NCBI RefSeq assembly: GCF_002115825.1
Contig: NZ_JFJZ01000037.1
Location: 1 to 45,461 of the forward strand
From: Thalassospira sp. MCCC 1A01428
GTDB lineage: Bacteria > Pseudomonadota > Alphaproteobacteria > Rhodospirillales > Thalassospiraceae
Length of the DNA stretch: 45,461 bases
Reading direction: 5' to 3'
Part shown: positions 37,349 to 45,461 of the stretch, one piece after another
How positions within the stretch are numbered: position 1 is the first letter of the stretch
Layout of the letters: each line of letters starts with the position of its first letter
Made by a program: the position numbers and the translations under genes
Notes under the pieces: generated by a model
Told to the model about the DNA's origin: nothing
The model's database searches: none
Seen by the model: the letters and a program-made list of their open reading frames with translations, nothing else

Positions 37349-38734
37349 TTAACGACCAAGCGCCATACCGCCCCCTGCCGGATCGGCAACAAAACGGCAG
37401 CTTTCGGGATGTGGCGGCACACCTTCAGGACAGGAAATATAATTCACTGACGATACCCCCTTGGCATTCATGCCAAGTTTGGCGGCACTTCCCGCACCAA
37501 CAAGATCTTCGGCAATTCTAGCGATCTGGGCAGTCGCGCCTGCCGGGGTATCGGTGCCCGCGATGCCATAATAAAATTCCCAGACATTGGGATTAAGCTT
37601 CAGGACCGGGCCAACCAATGGTTCGGCAACATCACCGCTTGCAAGATCCAGCCCAAACGCATTTGCACCGACGCCAACGCCAAAGGGTTCGTTCATTGTG
37701 GTTTCACAAGCCACGGCATTGGCAGCAAGATCCACAACGACAAATCCGCTGCGCCCCCCCTTTGCACTGTTGGCAGGCGCATTGTCGATATCAGCCAGAT
37801 AACGGTTCAGGACCGAAACAACATCACCCTCGCCTGTGATATCACCCGTACCGGTTGCCGATTTGGGGGCATGAGTGAAATACAGGTTTTCATTGCCCGA
37901 TTTCACGGCAGTTGCCTCCCGCCAGACCGGTTTATAATTATTAAGATCCGCCAGCGTCAGTGTACCACCGGCATTTTGAACTGCCGTCACGATTTGCGAT
38001 GCCAGCCCCCCACTATAAAAATCACCAGGCCCCTTGACCCGCAACGACGTTAACAATGCGCCAAGGCCCAGTTGCTGAACCCGGTCGCCAACTTCAAGCA
38101 AACGGCCATCACGGCTATAGATTGCCGCCAGCGAAGGGTTAGACATAACTTTATCACGTGATGCTTCCAGATCCATTTTCAAAGATCGCGACAGGGGTGT
38201 TCCAAAACGGGCATCCTGTTCTGCACTGGCAATAAGCTGGCCCCATTGCAAACGGCCATAACGGGCGCTCAGCGCATACAAGCCGCGCGGAACACCGGGA
38301 ACAGCGGTATGGGTTTGGCCATCGGCAGTTTTGGTGCCCGGGCGCGGCCAGAAATCCAGAACTTCAATTTTTTGTGCCACACGGTCATGCACAACGCACA
38401 CACCGCCACCGCCAATACCGGCTACCGACGGTTTGGTAACTGTCATGGTTGCATACAGAGCAACCGCCGCGTCAGCCGCGGTACCACCCGATGACAAAAC
38501 ATCGCGCGCCGTTTGTACGGCAAGGGGTTCATCACCCGTCACACCACCCAAAACACCTTTGACTGCCCCGATCTGGCCAACATTTTGTGGTGTGGTGGTG
38601 CAAGCACAAAGTACAGCAGTCATTGCGAAAGCCGCGGCGATCCGCCATGATGGCTGGCCTGCCGGCTTTTCGACTGGCCCGGATGAACGAACATACGGAA
38701 CGCACATTTTGCTTAGACGCATTTTAACACTCAC
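37349..38734 (-). CDS. Gamma-glutamyltransferase-like lipoprotein, probably not a standard enzyme
   Basis: The fold is that of gamma-glutamyltransferase: DVLSSGGTAADAAVALYATM, GIGGGGVCVV, VPGVPRGLYAL, GDFYSGGLASQIV and LTLADLNNYKP are in order. Typical enzymes have about 550-580 residues; this has 461. The part between LTLADLNNY and the autocleavage site is much shorter than usual. The nucleophile segment, normally TTHFSVVD, reads RSGFVVVD, so the catalytic Thr is absent; Ser329 is nearby. A signal peptide with a lipobox-like LCAC puts it on a membrane. GTG 38734 is eight bases after AAGGA; ATG 38707 is the alternative. The gene is divergent from the M48 protease gene, whose start lies at 38709, so the two 5' ends overlap or abut. 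Confidence 0.8.
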   Translation of the reverse strand: MSVKMRLSKMCVPYVRSSGPVEKPAGQPSWRIAAAFAMTAVLCACTTTPQNVGQIGAVKGVLGGVTGDEPLAVQTARDVLSSGGTAADAAVALYATMTVTKPSVAGIGGGGVCVVHDRVAQKIEVLDFWPRPGTKTADGQTHTAVPGVPRGLYALSARYGRLQWGQLIASAEQDARFGTPLSRSLKMDLEASRDKVMSNPSLAAIYSRDGRLLEVGDRVQQLGLGALLTSLRVKGPGDFYSGGLASQIVTAVQNAGGTLTLADLNNYKPVWREATAVKSGNENLYFTHAPKSATGTGDITGEGDVVSVLNRYLADIDNAPANSAKGGRSGFVVVDLAANAVACETTMNEPFGVGVGANAFGLDLASGDVAEPLVGPVLKLNPNVWEFYYGIAGTDTPAGATAQIARIAEDLVGAGSAAKLGMNAKGVSSVNYISCPEGVPPHPESCRFVADPAGGGMALGR

Positions 38735-40049
38735 TGCCATTTTCCTTGTTGCCTTGCCCAGCGCAGTTTTCGCCCAAGGCCGTTCATTTATCCGTGACAC
38801 AGAAATCGAGGAAACCCTTCGTCTCTATGCCACGCCCCTGTTCAAGGCCGCCGGTCTCGATCCACAGGCTGTATCGGTTTACATCGTTTCCGATAACAGT
38901 CTCAATGCGTTCGTTGCAGGCGGGCAGAAACTTTTTATCAATACCGGGCTTCTGTTGAAAGCAGATACTCCTGAACAGGTGATGGGGGTTATCGCGCACG
39001 AAACCGGCCACATCGCTGGCGGGCATCTTTCGCGCGTGCAAGACCAGTTGCGCAATGCATCAGCAATCTCAATTCTTTCAACGGTTTTAGGCGTTGCGGC
39101 CGGGGTTGCATCCGGCCGGGCCGATGTTGGCACCGCCGCCGTTATTGGTGGTCAGAACCTGGCGCAGCGTAATTTTCTCGCATATTCCCGCACCCAGGAA
39201 AGCAGCGCTGACCAGGCTGGCGTTAAATTTCTGACCGAGGCCGGCATTTCGGCGCGCGGCATGAGAAATTTTATGGAGAAACTTGAAGGGCAGGAACTGT
39301 TAAGTGCCGCCAATCAGGACCCGTATCTGCGCAGTCACCCTTTAACAACCGAACGTGTGCAGTTTCTTGAAAACTATGTTGCCAACTCTCCGCTTAAGGA
39401 TGCCAAGGTTTCACCCGCCCTGTACGAACGTCACGCCCGAATGCGCGCCAAACTTTTCGCCTTTACCAACAGCTTGCAGTTAACCCTGCGCCAGTATCCC
39501 GAGTCCGATACCAGTATTGCCGCCCGCTATGCCCGCGCAATTGCCTATTATCGCGATTCGCAGCTTGAACCGGCGCTGGAACGCATCAACGCGCTGATTG
39601 CCGACGAACCGGAGAATCCATATTTCGCCGAATTAAAAGGCCAGGTCTTGCTGGAATTTGGCAAAGCCGCCGATGCCATTGAGCCGTTACACAAGGCAGT
39701 TGACCAATCTGGCGGCGACGCCCCGCTGATCCGTATTTTGCTGGCCCATGCCGAACTTGAAACCAACGACCCGGCCCTGCTCGATGATGCCAAACAAAAC
39801 TTGCTGGCGGCCCTGTCAAAAGAACGCGATAACGCGTCGGCCTGGCGGTTTCGTGCCATTACCGAATCCCGATTAAACAATACCGGCGAGGCATCGCTTG
39901 CCCAGTCGGAATATAGTCTTTTGACCGGTGATCGTAGCGCTGCACGCTATCATGCCGTGCAAGCGGCCCGGCAACTTACCAGCGGCACGGCCCCTTGGCA
40001 GCGCGCGCAGGATATTTTGCGCGCCACCCAGCCAGACGATAAAAACTAA
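38709..40049 (+). CDS. M48 metalloprotease with TPR repeats, BepA type
   Basis: BepA-type proteases maintain outer-membrane protein assembly in the periplasm. The frame is open far upstream (to 38331), but that part is antisense to the neighbouring gene. TTG 38709, with GGAA eight bases before, gives a proper signal peptide (MLRRILTLTAIFLVALPSAVFAQG). The zinc site is HETGH at residues 97-101 with the third ligand in QESSADQAGVKFL. A glycine/Ala-rich membrane-like stretch (SAISILSTVLGVAAGVASG) follows the active site. The C-terminal half has TPR-like helices. The product has 446 residues. Its promoter must lie within the divergent gene. Confidence 0.92.
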   Translation: MLRRILTLTAIFLVALPSAVFAQGRSFIRDTEIEETLRLYATPLFKAAGLDPQAVSVYIVSDNSLNAFVAGGQKLFINTGLLLKADTPEQVMGVIAHETGHIAGGHLSRVQDQLRNASAISILSTVLGVAAGVASGRADVGTAAVIGGQNLAQRNFLAYSRTQESSADQAGVKFLTEAGISARGMRNFMEKLEGQELLSAANQDPYLRSHPLTTERVQFLENYVANSPLKDAKVSPALYERHARMRAKLFAFTNSLQLTLRQYPESDTSIAARYARAIAYYRDSQLEPALERINALIADEPENPYFAELKGQVLLEFGKAADAIEPLHKAVDQSGGDAPLIRILLAHAELETNDPALLDDAKQNLLAALSKERDNASAWRFRAITESRLNNTGEASLAQSEYSLLTGDRSAARYHAVQAARQLTSGTAPWQRAQDILRATQPDDKN

Positions 40050-40228
40050 CAGCCCGTGACGTTGCCAGGCCAACAACACCCCCACCCATACCATCCCGCG
40101 GCACATACCCGCCGAGATGGTATCGCTAGCCGAGAAAACAACTGCCTGCATTCTTCAATACTGCCCTGAGCCAACCTGCAATCGGACACAGACACATGCA
40201 AAAATTCCCGTCTGAATGTCCAACACAT

Positions 40229-40966
40229 ATGCGTTTTCACCGGTTTCGGGCAATTATTGCTACTATGACGGTCATGTTTTTGGCCGCCTGTAGCTTGCCC
40301 GGCGCCGGGGTGAATGCCGATGGCGGATTAAAACTGCTTTATGCGCCCTTTGCCCTGGAAGCGCATAAACTGCCGGAATATTGGCTGTATGTGCCACGTC
40401 GGGAGGGTTCGCCGTTACAAAACCCGCGCCAAAAGATGGCAACAGGGACGTTACCGTCGCCCCCGGCCCTGTTCTGGGCCGATATTGATGGCAAAATCGC
40501 CCTGGGAGTTTCGGCATATGGCGCACCAGGCGACGGGGTTGAATTGGGCCGACGTACCAATATTGCCATTTTAAGCACGCCATTTTTATCTTTTGACTGG
40601 CAATTGCAAAACGGCGCCCGACCCGGTGATGCAACACTGATATTGGGGTTTCGTAACCAAACCGCAGATAACTGGAGCGAAACAGACTTTGGCGTTGGCC
40701 TGCCGGGTGTCGATTATGTCCTGCAAATTCCAGTTGGCGACATGCCGACAGCTTCGTCCGCTTCATCGGCTCCGTCGATGCCGTCTACGGCACACAGCTT
40801 TTGGCAAACCGATTATCTGGACCTTGCCACATTGCATCGTCGGTATTGGCCCAAGACTAACCCAACCGCTGTCAAACTGGTATGGATTGGCATTGCGTCA
40901 CGCCCACAGCAGAACCGTGCCCCTGCGGCTGTGACCTACCTCTCGCATATTTTACTTTCCCGTTAG
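40229..40966 (+). CDS. Lipoprotein of unknown function
   Basis: I do not recognise the family with certainty. Using the ATG at 40229, the 245-residue protein starts with a lipoprotein signal MRFHRFRAIIATMTVMFLAAC, with lipobox LAAC. The mature part has motifs such as TPFLSFDWQLQNG and GDATLILGFRNQT that resemble DUF3047-type beta-sandwich proteins, but this is a weak likeness. A Ser/Ala/Pro-rich stretch lies near residue 175. The frame also opens at 40196, and neither start has a ribosome-binding site. It lies between the M48 protease and the DsbA-like gene on the same strand, suggesting an envelope role. Confidence 0.72.
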   Translation: MRFHRFRAIIATMTVMFLAACSLPGAGVNADGGLKLLYAPFALEAHKLPEYWLYVPRREGSPLQNPRQKMATGTLPSPPALFWADIDGKIALGVSAYGAPGDGVELGRRTNIAILSTPFLSFDWQLQNGARPGDATLILGFRNQTADNWSETDFGVGLPGVDYVLQIPVGDMPTASSASSAPSMPSTAHSFWQTDYLDLATLHRRYWPKTNPTAVKLVWIGIASRPQQNRAPAAVTYLSHILLSR

Positions 40967-41046
40967 GGCATGTGTCCCGTATCAAGGTTACAACCATACT
41001 GTAATTTGCTGGCAGTTTTGCCTGACCGCAGACAAAAGGATTTTTA

Positions 41047-41820
41047 ATGGCATTGCACATTTTGAAAAAAGCGACGGTTTGTTGCGCCGTTGCGTTGCCG
41101 CTGGCAATGACGAGCCTGGCCTCGACCCCTGCCCGTGCCGCAGACGACCTGTCACCTGCGCAACAAAAACAGGTTGAAAGCATGATCGAGGGCTATCTGA
41201 TGGATCACCCGGATGTGCTTTTGCGTGCCCTTCAAAATGTGCAAACCTGGCAAATGAGCGAGCAAACCCGCCGCCAGGACGAAGCCATTGCACCGGTCTG
41301 GCAAGCCCTTTCCGCCAAAGACCCGATCGCGCCTTCAGTTGGTTCTGCCGATGCGCCAGTCACTGTGGTTGAGTTTTTCGATTATCAATGCGGTTACTGC
41401 AAACGCGCCTTTGATGATGTGATGGCAATGGCCGACGACGACACCCAAAAGATCCGCACCATTTTTCTGGAATTACCAATCCTGACACCGGAATCGGTGG
41501 TCGCCGCACGCGCAGCCCTGGCCGCCCACAAGCAGGGAAAATACCTGGAACTTCATCGTGCCATGATGGGCAGCCGTGGACAGCTCACCAACGACCGCAT
41601 TGACGAACTGGCCGCCGGTGCGGGGCTGGATATTGCCCAAATGCACAAGGACATGGACAGCGATGACGTCAAAAAAGAACTGTCACGCAACAGCGCCATG
41701 GCCAAATCAATTGGTGTTAATGGAACACCTGCCTTCCTGATCAACGGCACGCTGGTACCAGGGGCAGATATGGAACGGGTTAAATCACTGGTTGATGCCG
41801 GCCTGTCCAAGGATTCCTGA
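41047..41820 (+). CDS. Periplasmic DsbA-family thiol oxidoreductase
   Basis: The 257-residue protein has a signal peptide ending near TPARAA (residues 28-32). An N-terminal helical region follows (SMIEGYLMDHPDVLLRAL) that resembles the extension of ScsC/Com1-type proteins used for oligomerisation. The thioredoxin-like domain has the redox motif CGYC (C115 and C118) and the cis-Pro in NGTPAFLING. It probably forms or isomerises disulfides in periplasmic proteins. AAAGGA lies before the ATG. It follows the lipoprotein gene by 80 bases and ends 51 bases before a very strong terminator. Confidence 0.92.
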   Translation: MALHILKKATVCCAVALPLAMTSLASTPARAADDLSPAQQKQVESMIEGYLMDHPDVLLRALQNVQTWQMSEQTRRQDEAIAPVWQALSAKDPIAPSVGSADAPVTVVEFFDYQCGYCKRAFDDVMAMADDDTQKIRTIFLELPILTPESVVAARAALAAHKQGKYLELHRAMMGSRGQLTNDRIDELAAGAGLDIAQMHKDMDSDDVKKELSRNSAMAKSIGVNGTPAFLINGTLVPGADMERVKSLVDAGLSKDS

Positions 41821-41870
41821 TCCCGCATCTCAAACCGCATATGCAGTTTGTTCATATCGGCTTGGTAATA

Positions 41871-41914
41871 AAACAACATCCCCCGTTTCGGGATCGAAAC
41901 GGGGGATGTTGTTT
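41871..41914. terminator. Bidirectional terminator between the DsbA-like and thiSG genes
   Basis: A perfect 20-bp stem (41871-41890 with 41895-41914) has the loop GGAT. The arms begin with AAAC and end with GTTT, so both strands can form it. It separates two convergent genes. Confidence 0.9.
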
Positions 41915-41932
41915 AGACAAAGCAGCCAAAAA

Positions 41933-42928
41933 TCAGATAATACCTGCCAATGGCGATGACGGGTCGGCATAGCTTTTGCGCGGCATCCGCCCGGCCAGAA
42001 AGGCTTCCCGACCGGCAATAACCGCATGTTTCATGGCACGCGCCATACGAATCGGGTCTTTCGCCCCGGCGATGGCCGTGTTCATCAGAACGCCGTCACA
42101 TCCCAGTTCCATCGCAAAGGCCGCTTCCGATGCGGTTCCAACACCGGCATCAACCAACACCGGCACCGACGCATTTTCCTTGATCAGGGCAATGTTCACC
42201 GGGTTGATAATTCCCATGCCAGAACCGATCAGCGACCCTAACGGCATAATCGCAACACACCCCATATCTTCGAGAATTTTCGCCTGAATCGGATCATCGC
42301 TACAATACACCATTACCTCGAAGCCTTCCCTGATCAGGATCTCGGCCGCTTTCAGGGTTTCAGGCATGTTCGGATACAGGGTTTTCTGATCGCCCAGCAC
42401 TTCCAGCTTTACAAGGTTCCACCCACCAGCCTCGCGCGCCAGTCGCAATGTTCGCATCGCATCGTATGCGGTAAAGCACCCGGCAGTGTTGGGTAAATAA
42501 GTGTATTTTTTCGGGTCAACATAATCGACCAGCATCGGTTGGCTCGGGTCGGTTACATTGACCCGGCGCACCGCCACCGTCACAATTTCAGCACCCGATT
42601 CTTCCAAAGCAAGGCGGGTTTCATCAAAATCCTTGTATTTACCGGTACCAACCAGCAACCGGGACTTAAAAGTACGCCCGGCAACGACAAAGCCATCATC
42701 TTCGGCTGCGGCAAGGTCCGCATCGGACGAACCGCCCCCGATAAAATGAACAATTTCCAGTTTATCGCCCTCGCCAAGCGCGGTTACGCCGTATGCAGTT
42801 TTGGGAACAATTTCAAGATTGCGTTCAACCGCCACCTTGCCCGAAGCAATTTGCAATTGCTCAAGGAGATCGGCCACTGTGGTTGCGTTTTCGACTGTGC
42901 GGTCTTCACCATTGATCGTAAGGCGCAT
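41933..42928 (-). CDS. thiSG: ThiS-ThiG fusion: sulfur carrier and thiazole synthase
   Basis: ThiG makes the thiazole part of thiamine from deoxyxylulose phosphate, dehydroglycine and sulfur carried on the ThiS C terminus. Here both are in one 331-residue chain. Residues 1-66 are ThiS-like and end in EIVHFIGGG (G64-G66). After a short acidic linker ([12 protein letters not shown]), ThiG begins at about residue 80. The Schiff-base Lys is K174 in [10 protein letters not shown], and GGxG-like phosphate-binding turns lie near [15 protein letters not shown]. There are no other thi genes beside it and no TPP riboswitch motif upstream. It ends 19 bases from a bidirectional terminator. Confidence 0.93.
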   Translation of the reverse strand: MRLTINGEDRTVENATTVADLLEQLQIASGKVAVERNLEIVPKTAYGVTALGEGDKLEIVHFIGGGSSDADLAAAEDDGFVVAGRTFKSRLLVGTGKYKDFDETRLALEESGAEIVTVAVRRVNVTDPSQPMLVDYVDPKKYTYLPNTAGCFTAYDAMRTLRLAREAGGWNLVKLEVLGDQKTLYPNMPETLKAAEILIREGFEVMVYCSDDPIQAKILEDMGCVAIMPLGSLIGSGMGIINPVNIALIKENASVPVLVDAGVGTASEAAFAMELGCDGVLMNTAIAGAKDPIRMARAMKHAVIAGREAFLAGRMPRKSYADPSSPLAGII

Positions 42929-43102
42929 TTTTTTACTAAAGTCCCTAATCCTTGTATATTTGGCCGCAGTATGGTCAGCACCGGGTTTGAAGGCAAGCCG
43001 AGATCACCCGTTTTTGGCCTGTATTGCGGCAAATATAACAATGCGGGCCTAATTTGCAGCACTGCTGGCATATTCCATCATTGCGATATAAGGAATGCAG
43101 CG

Positions 43103-43130
43103 TTGCGTCATACTATCGTCGTGTTATAAA
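43103..43130 (+). promoter_or_regulatory. Candidate promoter of aroQ-accB-accC
   Basis: TTGCGT (43103-43108) and TATAAA (43125-43130) are separated by 16 bases. They would start transcription near 43137, 26 bases before aroQ. Confidence 0.55.
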
Positions 43131-43162
43131 CGCTTCACAAACTGTTGGGTATGTGAGACCGG

Positions 43163-43609
43163 ATGACAAAACCCGTCTACATTTTAAATGGGCCAAATCT
43201 TAATCTACTGGGACAGCGTCAGCCCGAAATCTATGGTGCGACCACCCTGGAAGATATAAGGGTCCTGTGTGAACAGCATGCGACGTCGATTGGCCTTCAA
43301 ACCGCCTTTCATCAAAGCAATCACGAAGGCGTTCTGGTTGACCAGATACAGGAAGCCCGTGTAAAGGGATGCGGCATCATTCTTAATGCTGCGGCCTATA
43401 CGCATACGTCGGTCGCTATTCTTGATGCCTTGCTGGCATCAGATTTGCCGATCGTCGAGGTCCATCTGTCCAATATTCATCAGCGTGACACTTTCAGGCA
43501 TCATTCCTTCGTCTCGAAGGCCGCAAAAGGCATGATTTGCGGTTTTGGTGCACAGGGCTATGTCCTGGCCCTTGACGCTCTGAAGCCCCTTATTGCCCCC
43601 TCATCATAA
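43163..43609 (+). CDS. aroQ: Type II 3-dehydroquinate dehydratase
   Basis: AroQ converts 3-dehydroquinate to 3-dehydroshikimate in the shikimate pathway. The 148-residue length is typical of the dodecameric type II enzyme. Visible motifs are [11 protein letters not shown], the catalytic Y24 with R19 (GQRQPEIYG), [12 protein letters not shown], the general acid His in [11 protein letters not shown], and RHHSFVS. It is followed by accB after only 12 bases, the usual alphaproteobacterial arrangement that links it to the acetyl-CoA carboxylase genes. Confidence 0.96.
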   Translation: MTKPVYILNGPNLNLLGQRQPEIYGATTLEDIRVLCEQHATSIGLQTAFHQSNHEGVLVDQIQEARVKGCGIILNAAAYTHTSVAILDALLASDLPIVEVHLSNIHQRDTFRHHSFVSKAAKGMICGFGAQGYVLALDALKPLIAPSS

Positions 43610-43621
43610 AAGATAGTCGAA

Positions 43622-44071
43622 ATGAGCAAGTTCAACATCGATAATGACGCCATTCGCCAGCTTGCAGAATTGCTGGACGAAACCAATCTTACAGAAATTG
43701 AAGTTGCCGCAGGCGACAATAAAATTCGCGTTGCCCGCCAGGGCACCACGTATGCTGCACCAGCCCCGATCGCCGCACCTGCCAGTGTTGCAGCCCCGGC
43801 TGCCGGCGCACCGGCTGGTGGTGATCTTTCGTCACATCCGGGCTGTGTTAAATCACCCATGGTCGGTGTGGTTTATTTCGCACCCGAACCAGGTGCCGCC
43901 CCCTTTATCAGCGCAGGTGCGACGGTTGCCGAAGGCCAGACCCTGATGCTGATTGAAGCCATGAAGACCTTCAATCCGATCCGCGCACCAAAAGCAGGCA
44001 AAATCAGCCAGATCGTCGCAACCGACGGCAACCCCGTCGAATATGACGAGCCGCTGGTCATCATTGAATAA
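43622..44071 (+). CDS. accB: Biotin carboxyl carrier protein of acetyl-CoA carboxylase
   Basis: AccB carries CO2 on biotin between AccC and the transferase. The 149-residue protein has an N-terminal helical domain that binds AccC. An Ala/Pro-rich flexible linker follows at about residues 42-65 (PAPIAAPASVAAPAAGAPA). The biotinyl domain comes next, with the biotinylated Lys in IEAMKTFNPI. EAMKT instead of E. coli EAMKM is common in this group. accC follows after 18 bases. Confidence 0.96.
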   Translation: MSKFNIDNDAIRQLAELLDETNLTEIEVAAGDNKIRVARQGTTYAAPAPIAAPASVAAPAAGAPAGGDLSSHPGCVKSPMVGVVYFAPEPGAAPFISAGATVAEGQTLMLIEAMKTFNPIRAPKAGKISQIVATDGNPVEYDEPLVIIE

Positions 44072-44089
44072 GCCGGGGTCATAACCGCA

Positions 44090-45433
44090 ATGTTCGAAAA
44101 AATCCTGATTGCCAACCGAGGCGAGATCGCGCTGCGTATTCAGCGTGCCTGCCGCGAAATGGGCATCAAAACCGTCGCAGTGCATTCCACTGCCGACGCC
44201 GACGCCATGCATGTGCGTTTGGCTGACGAAGCGGTTTGCATCGGCCCGGCAGCGTCGCGCGACAGTTATCTCAATATCCCGGCCATTCTTTCGGCTGCCG
44301 AAATTACCGGCGCCGACGCAATTCACCCGGGATACGGCTTTTTGTCCGAGAATGCCGACTTCGCCGCCATGGTCGAAGAACACGGCTTTGCCTTTATCGG
44401 CCCCAGCCCGGAACATATCCGGATGATGGGCGACAAGATCACCGCCAAACAGACTGTCGAAAAACTTGGCATTCCTGTTGTGCCAGGGTCTGACGGCGAA
44501 ATTACCACTGTTGAGCTGGCCCAGAAATGTGCTGCCGACATTGGCTACCCTGTTCTGATCAAAGCATCGGGCGGCGGCGGCGGTCGTGGTATGAAGGTTG
44601 TGGAACGCGACGAGGATTTGGCCGAAGCCTTTTCCATGACGCGTAAGGAAGCGATGCAAAACTTTGGCAATGCCGCTGTTTACATCGAAAAATACCTGGG
44701 CAAACCGCGCCATATTGAGCTGCAGGTCATTGGCGATACCCATGGGAATGCCGTGCATCTTTTTGAGCGCGATTGCTCCTTGCAGCGGCGCCATCAAAAA
44801 GTGATGGAAGAAGCCCCCTCGCCAACCCTGACCGCCGAAGAACGCGACCGGATTGGGACCGTGGTGGCAAACGCCATGCGCGACATGGGCTATCGCAATG
44901 CCGGTACCATCGAGTTTCTTTACGAAAATGGCGAGTTCTATTTCATTGAAATGAACACCCGTTTGCAGGTGGAACACCCGGTGACCGAAGCCATTTCGGG
45001 CGTTGATCTGGTGCGCGAGCAAATTCGCGTTGCTGCGGGTATGGAATTATCCTTTACCCAGGATGATATCGAAATTAATGGCCATGCCATTGAATGCCGC
45101 ATCAATGCCGAAGACCCGGAAACATTTGTGCCCTCGCCCGGCAAAATCCAGGAATACCATGCCCCTGGTGGCCTTGGCGTGCGCGTTGATAGTGGCATTT
45201 ATACCGGTTATTCAATTCCGCCTTATTATGACAGCATGATCGCAAAGCTGATTGTGCACGGCCGTGACCGACAGGAATGCATGATGCGTTTGCGCCGTGC
45301 CTTGGCTGAATATGCCATTGGCGGCATCAAAACCACCATTCCCCTGCACCAGAAATTGCTGGAAAACCCCGATATTCAAGCCGGGGATTACGATATTCAT
45401 TGGCTTGAGAAATTTATGGGCATGAAAAAATAA
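44090..45433 (+). CDS. accC: Biotin carboxylase of acetyl-CoA carboxylase
   Basis: AccC carboxylates biotin on AccB with ATP and bicarbonate, the first step of fatty acid synthesis. The 447-residue length is complete and normal. It starts [20 protein letters not shown]. The ATP-grasp domain has the Gly-rich loop [14 protein letters not shown] at about residues 159-172, HIELQVIGD, and the catalytic [16 protein letters not shown]. It ends MKK at 45433, eight bases before a hairpin at the window edge. Confidence 0.96.
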   Translation: MFEKILIANRGEIALRIQRACREMGIKTVAVHSTADADAMHVRLADEAVCIGPAASRDSYLNIPAILSAAEITGADAIHPGYGFLSENADFAAMVEEHGFAFIGPSPEHIRMMGDKITAKQTVEKLGIPVVPGSDGEITTVELAQKCAADIGYPVLIKASGGGGGRGMKVVERDEDLAEAFSMTRKEAMQNFGNAAVYIEKYLGKPRHIELQVIGDTHGNAVHLFERDCSLQRRHQKVMEEAPSPTLTAEERDRIGTVVANAMRDMGYRNAGTIEFLYENGEFYFIEMNTRLQVEHPVTEAISGVDLVREQIRVAAGMELSFTQDDIEINGHAIECRINAEDPETFVPSPGKIQEYHAPGGLGVRVDSGIYTGYSIPPYYDSMIAKLIVHGRDRQECMMRLRRALAEYAIGGIKTTIPLHQKLLENPDIQAGDYDIHWLEKFMGMKK

Positions 45434-45441
45434 TAGAAAAC

Positions 45442-45461
45442 CGGGGACCCATTGGTCCCCG
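45442..45461 (+). terminator. Hairpin after accC, cut by the window edge
   Basis: CGGGGACC and GGTCCCCG form a perfect 8-bp stem with a 4-base loop ending at the last base. The T-run that would confirm a terminator lies beyond the window. Confidence 0.55.

Noticed and set aside
38331..38708. N-terminal extension of the M48 protease frame
   Set aside because: The extra 126 codons are antisense to the gamma-glutamyltransferase-like gene and lack protein-like composition. A proper signal peptide begins at TTG 38709.
42929..43162. Possible TPP riboswitch upstream of thiSG
   Set aside because: I looked for the CUGAGA and the downstream thi-box motifs on the minus strand and found neither.
1..45461. 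Insertion sequences, prophage, CRISPR, tRNA or rRNA genes
   Set aside because: No transposase, integrase, phage protein, spaced direct repeats, tRNA TPsiC-arm pattern or rRNA sequence was seen on either strand.

Overview
The window looks like a chromosomal segment of a marine alphaproteobacterium of the Rhodospirillales, most like Thalassospira. This is inferred from protein character and gene order, not from a database search. Supporting order: rne divergent from amiC-mrcA-prfB, an aroQ-accB-accC operon preceded by an M48 peptidase and a DsbA-like protein, and an RNase E with a long charged insertion in its S1 domain. Most genes are core. I see no prophage, insertion sequence, CRISPR array, tRNA or rRNA.

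Layout. 1-7,000: the end of an alpha/beta hydrolase gene, anmK (cell-wall recycling), tyrS, and a 1,292-residue YhdP/AsmA-type envelope protein. 7,000-12,700: glnE, a bcp peroxiredoxin, a protein resembling a degenerate Hpt-receiver fusion, and a DUF455 ferritin-like protein. 12,800-20,900 is accessory: an EamA exporter divergent from a LysR regulator, a zinc alcohol dehydrogenase, an isochorismatase-like hydrolase divergent from a TetR regulator, a GST, and an alkylation-repair pair (Ada-N/AraC/AlkA fusion overlapping ogt). 21,500-24,670: an emrRAB-type efflux operon (MarR, HlyD, DHA2 MFS) whose HlyD gene carries an in-frame amber codon. 24,900-26,300: a YjiH-family membrane protein behind a perfect inverted repeat. 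26,500-35,900: prfB with its programmed +1 frameshift, mrcA, amiC, then rne behind a long leader. 36,000-45,461: an aminotransferase, a degenerate gamma-glutamyltransferase-like lipoprotein, a BepA-like M48 protease, a lipoprotein of unknown function, a DsbA-like protein, a ThiS-ThiG fusion, and aroQ-accB-accC.

Several genes share themes. AnmK, AmiC, PBP1A, the M48 protease, the DsbA-like protein and the YhdP-like protein all serve envelope assembly or recycling. The accessory part is organised as small transcriptional modules, each with a regulator and, in four cases, a visible dyad-symmetric operator candidate.

I found no clear new multi-gene system. The observations most worth a second look are the amber codon in the HlyD gene, the gamma-glutamyltransferase-like lipoprotein lacking the usual catalytic threonine, the Hpt/receiver-like protein lacking its phospho-acceptors, the ThiS-ThiG fusion with an internal Gly-Gly-Gly, the operator-like repeat before the YjiH gene, and an orphan terminator in a 685-base gap.
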